NCBI RefSeq assembly: GCF_000265205.3
Contig: NC_018000.1
Location: forward strand, 3,038,001-3,102,000
DNA from: Sinorhizobium fredii USDA 257
Lineage (GTDB): Bacteria > Pseudomonadota > Alphaproteobacteria > Rhizobiales > Rhizobiaceae
Direction: 5' to 3'
Length of the DNA stretch: 64,000 nt
Part shown: one piece after another, positions 58,274 through 64,000 of the stretch
Position numbering within the stretch: position 1 is the stretch's first letter
Layout: each line of letters opens with the position of its first letter
The notes under the pieces: model-generated
The model's input: only the letters and a program-made list of their open reading frames with translations
The model's database searches: none
Told to the model about the DNA's origin: nothing
Position numbers and translations under genes: made by a program

Positions 58274-59635
58274 ATGCTCGTTCAAGCAACAAACAGGCTG
58301 CGGCAGGCGTCTGCGCGCAGTAGGTCCAAGCACCTATTCAACCGCGCCAAGGCCGTGTTTCCAGATGGAACCACCCGCGCAACGGTTGAGAAGGATCCTT
58401 TTCCGATCTATGTCCAGCGCGGAGAGGGGGCCTATCTCGTCGACGTTGACGGGAACCGACTCCTCGATCTCAACAACAACTTTACCACGCTCATTCACGG
58501 ACACGGGTTCGAACCAGTCTCGGAGGCTGTCGTCGACCTGCTACGTTCGGGTACCTGTTTCGCCAACCCGACGGAACATGAGATTGCCCTGGCGGCACTG
58601 CTGACCGGCCGCATTCCCTCAATGGAGCGGGTTCGCTTCGTTAACAGCGGCACCGAAGCAGTGATGTTTGCCATCAAGGCTGCGCGCGCCTTCACCGGCA
58701 GGCCCGCTATCGCGCGGATCGAAGGTGCCTATCACGGCGCCTATGACTGGGCCGAGGCAGGACAGGGGGTTTCGCCTGGCAAGGATGGCTGGGATCAAGC
58801 TCCGATCGCCACGCCGGCCTATCGTGGCACTCCGCCGAGCGTAGCCGATGAGGTGCTTCTTCTGCGGTTCAATGATGTCGAGGGTCTCAAAGCGCGCTTG
58901 AGTGCGGCGAGCGACTGCATCGCGGGCGTGCTGATTGATCCGATGCCCAGCCGGGCGGGCTTGATGCATCCGGAACCCGCCTTCATAGAGACGTTGTCGG
59001 AAACAGCGAGCAAATACGGAATCCTGATCATCGCCGACGAGGTGCTCAATCTTCGGCAAGGCTATGCCGGCGCTTCGGCACGGTACGGCCTGGAACCCGA
59101 CCTGATTGCGGCCGGCAAGATCATCGGAGGTGGCTTTCCGATTGGCGCCATTGGCGGCCGGGAAGAAGTGATGCGCGTTTTCGGCACCGAAGATGCGAAG
59201 CCGTCGCTGCCGCAAGGCGGCACTTTTTCTGCAAATCCCGTTTCCATGGTCGCCGGCCGTGTGGCCATGGAAGCAATGACACCAGATGCCTTCAATCGCT
59301 TGGAGAAGATGGGCGAGCGACTGCGCGGCGGCCTCAGAACACGCATTGCCAGCCGCGATGCGCCCTATTCGGTGACCGGCGCCGCCTCGCTCTTCCGGAT
59401 CCACCCGAAGCGCGTCGCGCCCGCTGAGTATCGCGATGCGTATCTGAGCGCCGAAGAGGCCTCGCTCATGCGGCGAATGAGCCGCCACTTCCTGGAAACG
59501 GGGATACTTCTACCCTCCGGGGCCGCGGCTTGCCTCTCGACGGTCATGGTCGAAAGCGACATCGAACTCATCCTCCAAGCATTTGACAATTTTCTTGATG
59601 CCGACAGCCAATCCGGAAAGGAGCGCGTTCAATGA
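58274..59635 (+). CDS. class III aminotransferase (glutamate-1-semialdehyde aminomutase-like)
   Basis: The product has 453 residues from ATG 58274. Family motifs are YLVDVDGNRLLDLNNNFTTL, RVRFVNSGTEAVMFAIKAAR, ARIEGAYHGAYDW, GILIIADEVLNLRQGYAG and the PLP-lysine motif IAAGKIIGGGFPIGAIGGRE. Close in overall shape to HemL-type enzymes, but the cluster context indicates catabolism rather than haem synthesis. It would remove or add an amino group on the imported compound; the substrate is unknown. Overlaps the next gene by ATGA. Confidence 0.9.
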   Translation: MLVQATNRLRQASARSRSKHLFNRAKAVFPDGTTRATVEKDPFPIYVQRGEGAYLVDVDGNRLLDLNNNFTTLIHGHGFEPVSEAVVDLLRSGTCFANPTEHEIALAALLTGRIPSMERVRFVNSGTEAVMFAIKAARAFTGRPAIARIEGAYHGAYDWAEAGQGVSPGKDGWDQAPIATPAYRGTPPSVADEVLLLRFNDVEGLKARLSAASDCIAGVLIDPMPSRAGLMHPEPAFIETLSETASKYGILIIADEVLNLRQGYAGASARYGLEPDLIAAGKIIGGGFPIGAIGGREEVMRVFGTEDAKPSLPQGGTFSANPVSMVAGRVAMEAMTPDAFNRLEKMGERLRGGLRTRIASRDAPYSVTGAASLFRIHPKRVAPAEYRDAYLSAEEASLMRRMSRHFLETGILLPSGAAACLSTVMVESDIELILQAFDNFLDADSQSGKERVQ

Positions 59636-61344
59636 CGCAGCACAAACCCATCGAAACCGTTGCGCAGCGCATAGCGCAGACTCTTCGCCGCCACGAGGTG
59701 GAATTTATTTTCGGCCAAAGCCTTCCATCGGCCGTCATTCTCGCCGCCGAGGCGATCGACATTCGACAGATCGCTTATCGGCAGGAGAATATGGGCGGCG
59801 CGATGGCCGACGGGTACGCCCGTGTTTCCGGCAGGGTCGGTGTCGTCGCAGCCCAGAACGGTCCCGCGGCAACCTTGCTTGTGCCACCGCTTGCCGAGGC
59901 CCTGAAGGCCAGTGTGCCGATAGTCGCACTGGTGCAGGATGTCGAGCGAGACCACACGGACCGGAATGCCTTTCAGGAGCTTGACCAAATCGCTCTGTTC
60001 CAGTCCTGCACCAAATGGGTGCGGCGCGTCACTGTCCCGGAACGCATCGAAGACTATGTGGACGCCGCCTTCACGGCTGCCACGTCCGGCCGAGCCGGGC
60101 CGGCCGCGCTTTTGCTGCCAGCGGATCTCCTCCGTACAGAGGCGGGAGCGCCAGCAGTCGCACGTTCAAAGAACCTGGGGCATTGGCCCCTGGACCGCGT
60201 CCGACCCTCGGATGGCGCACTCGCAGAGGCCGCCTCCCTCATCGCTTCGGCTCAAGCGCCCATTGTTATCGCCGGCGGAGGCATTCACTGCGGCGGTGCT
60301 ACGGTGGAACTCGTTGCGCTCCAGCAGGATGCATCCCTGCCGGTCTTCACCACGAATATGGGGAAGGGAGCGGTTGACGAATACCATCCGCTTTCCGCCG
60401 GTGTGCTAGGCTCGCTAGTCGGCCCGCGCTCGCTCGGACGGCACTCGTCCGCTTTGGCCGAGGCCGCTGACCTGGTCCTTCTCATCGGAACGCGGACCAA
60501 CCAGAACGGCACCGACAATTGGCGCCAAATTCCCTCCGGCGCGACGGTCGTGCACATCGATGTCGATCCGGCTGAGATCGGGCGTAACTACGAATCGGTT
60601 CGGCTTCTCGGTGATGCGCGGGAGACGCTTGCGGCACTGCGCGTGGCGCTCTCGCGCATCGACCTCACAGGCCGGCATGCGGATCGAGCGCGGCTCGAAG
60701 AATGCATTGCTGCATATTGGAGACGCTTCGAACATGATCGCCGCGACGCGGCGACATCGCGCTCCCGCCCGATCCGCCCGGAGCGGCTCATGGCGGAGCT
60801 CCAGGATCTGCTAACCGAAGATGTGACGGTCGTCGCCGACGCGAGCTACTCATCCATGTGGGTCCTGGGGCAACTGAGAGCGCCGGCGAGCGGGATGCGC
60901 TTCATCACGCCACGCGGGCTGGCGGGGCTCGGTTGGGGAGTACCGCTCGCGATCGGCGCTAAGGCTGCCCGCCCGGACAAGCCAGTCGTCGCCATCGTCG
61001 GGGACGGCGGCTTTGCCCACAGTTGGGCGGAACTCGAGACCATGATGCGGATGAAGCTTCCTGTCACCATCGTCGTCCTCAACAATGGCATACTCGGTTT
61101 CCAGCGCGACGCTGAAATGGTGAAGTTCGGCAACTTCACATCGGCATGCCATTTCGCCGAGGTCGACCACGCGAAATTGGCTGAAGCGTGTGGTTGCCCG
61201 GCCGTACGTGTCGACGACCCAAGCGAGCTTGCCTATCATCTGCAGCGCGGCATGGAGCAGGGGCCGCTTCTGATCGAAGTGATGACCGACCCGGCGGCGC
61301 ATCCTCCCCTTTCGCTCTTCGCCAAGATGGACGAAGCAGCATGA
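59632..61344 (+). CDS. thiamine-diphosphate-dependent enzyme (acetolactate synthase-like)
   Basis: The 570-residue protein has three domains in the usual order. The catalytic Glu lies in IAYRQENMGGAMADGYARVS, with PLAEALKASVPIVALVQDVE next. A central domain includes PIVIAGGGIHCGGATVELVA. The C-terminal ThDP-binding motif is VAIVGDGGFAHSWAELETMM then IVVLNNGILGFQ. It resembles IlvB-family enzymes, but no small regulatory subunit is encoded nearby, so branched-chain biosynthesis is unlikely. A decarboxylation or C-C cleavage step in the cluster's pathway is inferred. Confidence 0.88.
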   Translation: MTQHKPIETVAQRIAQTLRRHEVEFIFGQSLPSAVILAAEAIDIRQIAYRQENMGGAMADGYARVSGRVGVVAAQNGPAATLLVPPLAEALKASVPIVALVQDVERDHTDRNAFQELDQIALFQSCTKWVRRVTVPERIEDYVDAAFTAATSGRAGPAALLLPADLLRTEAGAPAVARSKNLGHWPLDRVRPSDGALAEAASLIASAQAPIVIAGGGIHCGGATVELVALQQDASLPVFTTNMGKGAVDEYHPLSAGVLGSLVGPRSLGRHSSALAEAADLVLLIGTRTNQNGTDNWRQIPSGATVVHIDVDPAEIGRNYESVRLLGDARETLAALRVALSRIDLTGRHADRARLEECIAAYWRRFEHDRRDAATSRSRPIRPERLMAELQDLLTEDVTVVADASYSSMWVLGQLRAPASGMRFITPRGLAGLGWGVPLAIGAKAARPDKPVVAIVGDGGFAHSWAELETMMRMKLPVTIVVLNNGILGFQRDAEMVKFGNFTSACHFAEVDHAKLAEACGCPAVRVDDPSELAYHLQRGMEQGPLLIEVMTDPAAHPPLSLFAKMDEAA

Positions 61345-62117
61345 GCCGCAATGCCACAGCGAGGATTGCCGTCGTCACTGGCGGTACTTCTGGAATCGGG
61401 CTGGCAACGGCCCATCACCTTTTGCAACGGGGATGCAGGGTCGCAGTCTTCGGACAAAAACGCACCAACGTCGAAAGAGCCGCCGAGGCGCTTTCGCGGG
61501 ATTTCGGCTCCGATCGCGTGTTCGCTCGCGCTGTCGAGCTAGCCGAACCGGCGCGGATCGAAGCCTTCTTTCAAGAATTGCAAAACTACTGGGGAAAGCC
61601 TGAAATTCTGGTTTGCAACGCCGGAATATCACCGAAGGGGCCAGATGGCCCGGCCCCATTCGAAGCAATCACGCTCGATGAATGGAACGCCGTTCTTTCC
61701 GTCAACCTGACCGGGACAATGCTGTGCTGCCAGGCGGCCATACCTGGTATGGTCGCGCAAGGCTTTGGCCGCATCGTTCTTGTCGGGTCCATTGCCGGCC
61801 GTGCGCTACCCAAAATCGCTGGCACCGCCTATGTCGCCTCGAAAGCGGCGCTTGCGGGGCTCGCACGCTCGCTGGTTGCGCGATACGCGGCGGAAGGAAT
61901 TACGGTGAATGTCGTTGCACCAGGCAGGATTGCCACCGAGATGGCCGGACCGCGCGACAGCGTGGTCAATCGCGCGGCTGTTGCCCGCATTCCCGCCGGC
62001 CGCTTGGGCGAACCGGCAGAAGTTGCGGCGGTGATCTGCTTTTTGGCGTCAGATGAGGCGGCCTACGTAAACGGCGCGACTATAGACGTTAACGGCGGAG
62101 AATATGCGCCGCTTTAA
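61341..62117 (+). CDS. short-chain dehydrogenase/reductase
   Basis: From ATG 61341 the enzyme has 258 residues. The cofactor motif is VVTGGTSGIGLATAHHLLQR; NAGISPKGP is the NAG motif. The catalytic Ser is in RIVLVGSIAGRALP and the Tyr-Lys pair in GTAYVASKAALAGLARSLVA. It is a classical SDR with C-terminal FLASDEAAYVNGATIDVNGG. The Arg after the first motif (FGQKRTNVERA) is compatible with NADP use. Overlaps the ThDP gene by ATGA, so it is the last gene of the enzyme operon. Confidence 0.95.
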   Translation: MSRNATARIAVVTGGTSGIGLATAHHLLQRGCRVAVFGQKRTNVERAAEALSRDFGSDRVFARAVELAEPARIEAFFQELQNYWGKPEILVCNAGISPKGPDGPAPFEAITLDEWNAVLSVNLTGTMLCCQAAIPGMVAQGFGRIVLVGSIAGRALPKIAGTAYVASKAALAGLARSLVARYAAEGITVNVVAPGRIATEMAGPRDSVVNRAAVARIPAGRLGEPAEVAAVICFLASDEAAYVNGATIDVNGGEYAPL

Positions 62118-62150
62118 CCAGGGGAGTTTCGGGCCACACGGGGATGCGAA

Positions 62151-62864
62151 ATGGATGCGGAGGTACTGATTCATACGGAGAACGCGGAGCTCTTCCTTCT
62201 CCTGAAGCACGTTCTTGAGACCGAGGGATTTCCCGCGCGGATCTGTGTCGATCCAAAGGAGCTGCTTGATGCGATACAGGCTGAAAACGCAGTCGCCGTC
62301 CTACTCGACTGCAGCAGTCGAGGGGAGGCGGCCCCCGGGCTTTGCCGTCAAATTAGAGCGGCAGGCGGCGACAACGTGACAGTTGCGGCCCTCGCAAATT
62401 CACTGGAGGCCGATCTCAGCCGTGACCTTCATGCTGCCGGAGTCGATACCGTTTTATTCCGTCCCCTCAAACCGATCGAAATGCTCTCCTTGCTGAAGCG
62501 GCTTCATACGAAACTGCCACACGATCCTCGCCCTCGAGCCGCTCCCGAGCTGATTTTCCGCCGCGCGGATATAGAGATAAACGTCACGAGGGTCAGGGTC
62601 ACCCGCAACGGTCACGCCGTGCGCCTCTCCGCCCTTCAGTTCAGATTGCTTCTGCATCTCATGAGGACGCCCGACATCGTGCACAGTCGCGAAGATCTGA
62701 TCGCGGCTGGTTGGCCGCGCGAAGCCGAAGTCGAGCCACGCACAGTCGACATTCACATCGGACACATTAGGCGTGCGTTGAACCGGTATGGGCCGAATAT
62801 CATTCGCACAGTGCGATCCGTGGGCTACTCGCTCGACGAAGTCGCGCAACCAGTACAAAAGTAG
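62151..62864 (+). CDS. OmpR/PhoB-type response regulator with degenerate receiver domain
   Basis: In this 237-residue protein the receiver domain keeps the phosphorylatable-type Asp (AVAVLLDCSSRG) but lacks the usual acidic pair (VLIHTENAELF in place of VVDDE). It also has Arg before Pro (LFRPLKP) where Lys-Pro is normal. The C-terminal winged helix is complete: RLSALQFRLLLHLMRTPDIV, HSREDLIAAGWP and RTVDIHIGHIRRALN. Phosphorylation is doubtful, so it may act constitutively or by another signal. No histidine kinase is nearby. Confidence 0.88.
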   Translation: MDAEVLIHTENAELFLLLKHVLETEGFPARICVDPKELLDAIQAENAVAVLLDCSSRGEAAPGLCRQIRAAGGDNVTVAALANSLEADLSRDLHAAGVDTVLFRPLKPIEMLSLLKRLHTKLPHDPRPRAAPELIFRRADIEINVTRVRVTRNGHAVRLSALQFRLLLHLMRTPDIVHSREDLIAAGWPREAEVEPRTVDIHIGHIRRALNRYGPNIIRTVRSVGYSLDEVAQPVQK

Positions 62865-63373
62865 CTTTTGTTCGGCCGCGACCCCCCGCGGGCCGATTTT
62901 AGCTATTGGAGCCGAAGCAAACGACCCGGGCCTCGTGCCAGTAAGTAAACTGTAAGCTTCCTGTCGTTGACGCCGATGAGTTTCACTGTCCGTTGACGAC
63001 GCGAGCTGACGCGGCGCTGCGCCATGGCGGCATGGCAAATTTCTCGTGCAAGGCCTCAACTATGCGTGAGAGCTCGCGCTGCTTTCGTGTGGGACTTGAG
63101 CGCGGCTGGTCTTCATATGATCTGGCGTTTCCTTTGAAGTCATTGGGGCATGAATAGCGAGCCCGGCGGAACTGAATCCAAAAGAGTGCCTAACGCCCGC
63201 GGACAATCGGTATAATGTTGCAACAAATATGTGGGAAAAATAGGCATATTTTACACTTTTCACGGCACGATAAGCGAAAACACTAAAATTCTAAGGCTTA
63301 CGGCGCAAGAAAGAGCGTATTACTTGTTTAATTTGTGACATCAAATGGCTGCGGCGAGCAGGGGATTGATCGC
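62865..63373. other. intergenic region between two response regulators
   Basis: About 510 bp without a gene. It includes a short GC hairpin just after the first regulator (62875-62897, imperfect) and a palindrome TGTTGCAACA at 63216-63225 that resembles the core of the GntR-type operator at 58203. Nothing else was recognised. Confidence 0.45.
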
Positions 63374-64000
63374 ATGAAGGCTCAACACGCGAAACCCTTA
63401 ATACTGATTTGCTCGGACGATGCAGACTTCTACGTGCTTCTAGCACATATCCTCGTACGTGAGGGCTTTGAGACAGCGCTGGTCGGTGAGGATGAAGTAA
63501 TCAAACGTGCCGCCACCAGGCACGTCACGGCGATCATACTGGATTCGGCAAAAGACTCAGGACTGACGGTGAAAACGTGTGCTGCAATTAAGGCCTCCGA
63601 CGCGACCGCGGGTGTTCCGACGATCGCGCTCGTTTCGTCGGGGGATGAGCGGTACTATCTGGCGCTGATCAAAGCGGGCATTGACGAGAATTTCTTCCGC
63701 CCAGTCTCACCCCCAAGGCTGTTGGCATATCTTTGTTCTCTCTCCCGGAGTGACGCTAACGGTACACGGCCGACCGAGGCAATCGGGGGGGGAGCCACCA
63801 TCTTTGGCGGGCTCAGGATAGAAGCCGGACGCCGCATGGTCGTCTATGGTGATAAAGAGATCCAGCTCGGCCCCATCGAATTCAATCTATTGCGGTGCCT
63901 AGTTGAAAAGCCAGGCCGTGTCTTCAGTCGCTTGGAACTGATCGAAGCTGCTTGGCCTTCAGATCTCTTCGTGCAGCCCCGCACGGTCGATGTGCACGTC
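63374..64000 (+). CDS. second OmpR/PhoB-type response regulator, cut by window edge
   Basis: From ATG 63374 the frame runs to the window end (209 residues). The receiver has ILICSDDADFYVLLAHI, which keeps acidic residues in the first loop, and IILDSAKDSG with the Asp, but FFRPVSPPRL has no Lys-Pro. The winged helix begins with QLGPIEFNLLRCLVEKPGRV, FSRLELIEAAWP and RTVDVHV before the cut. It is a close relative of the gene at 62151 and in tandem with it, so a duplication is likely. Confidence 0.88.
   Translation, partial: MKAQHAKPLILICSDDADFYVLLAHILVREGFETALVGEDEVIKRAATRHVTAIILDSAKDSGLTVKTCAAIKASDATAGVPTIALVSSGDERYYLALIKAGIDENFFRPVSPPRLLAYLCSLSRSDANGTRPTEAIGGGATIFGGLRIEAGRRMVVYGDKEIQLGPIEFNLLRCLVEKPGRVFSRLELIEAAWPSDLFVQPRTVDVHV

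Overview
The window looks like part of a large plasmid or symbiotic megaplasmid from the Rhizobiales, most like Sinorhizobium/Ensifer or Rhizobium. The evidence is the high GC content, a Ti-type relaxase/coupling set (TraA, TraC, TraD, TraG) paired with a VirB-type mating channel, rhizobial plasmid families (pRiA4b ORF-3, DUF736, DUF932, DUF1173, DUF2493) and many IS remnants and toxin-antitoxin pairs. No rRNA, tRNA or CRISPR array was recognised.

Layout. 1-22.4 kb is a mosaic accessory region. It holds a truncated RTX calcium-binding protein with a LuxR-type regulator upstream, a UPF0149 protein, VapC/Phd, ParDE and nucleotidyltransferase modules, and an intact IS630 element (5349-6520) sitting on a stop codon. 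It continues with IS5, IS66 and IS3 debris, an operon of tiny Cys-rich proteins ending in a secreted thermonuclease, a LigD-type ATP-dependent ligase, and an intact IS66 element (14854-17727) with a perfect 8-bp target duplication and a DUF6429 passenger. Several short hypothetical genes and a Fic AMP-transferase follow.

22.4-33.0 kb is a complete virB1-virB11 operon with an EexN entry-exclusion lipoprotein, divergent from a winged-helix regulator. 33.5-45.8 kb holds a 701-aa ParB-like protein, DUF932, DUF1173, a Toprim protein, DUF2493, pRiA4b ORF-3, toxin-antitoxin modules (one toxin inactivated by a nonsense codon) and DUF736. 45.9-53.1 kb is traG-traD-traC and divergent traA, with a recognisable oriT just upstream of traA. 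Together these make a conjugation system of the kind described as type II in rhizobia (Ti-type DNA processing plus VirB channel). The nic polarity implies that the 33-48 kb block enters the recipient first.

53.2-62.1 kb is a metabolic cluster: a PotABCD-like ABC importer divergent from a GntR regulator and an aminotransferase / ThDP enzyme / SDR operon. They share a putative TTTTGTTGCAACAAAA-type operator. 62.1-64 kb carries two tandem OmpR-type response regulators with degenerate receiver domains; the second runs off the window.
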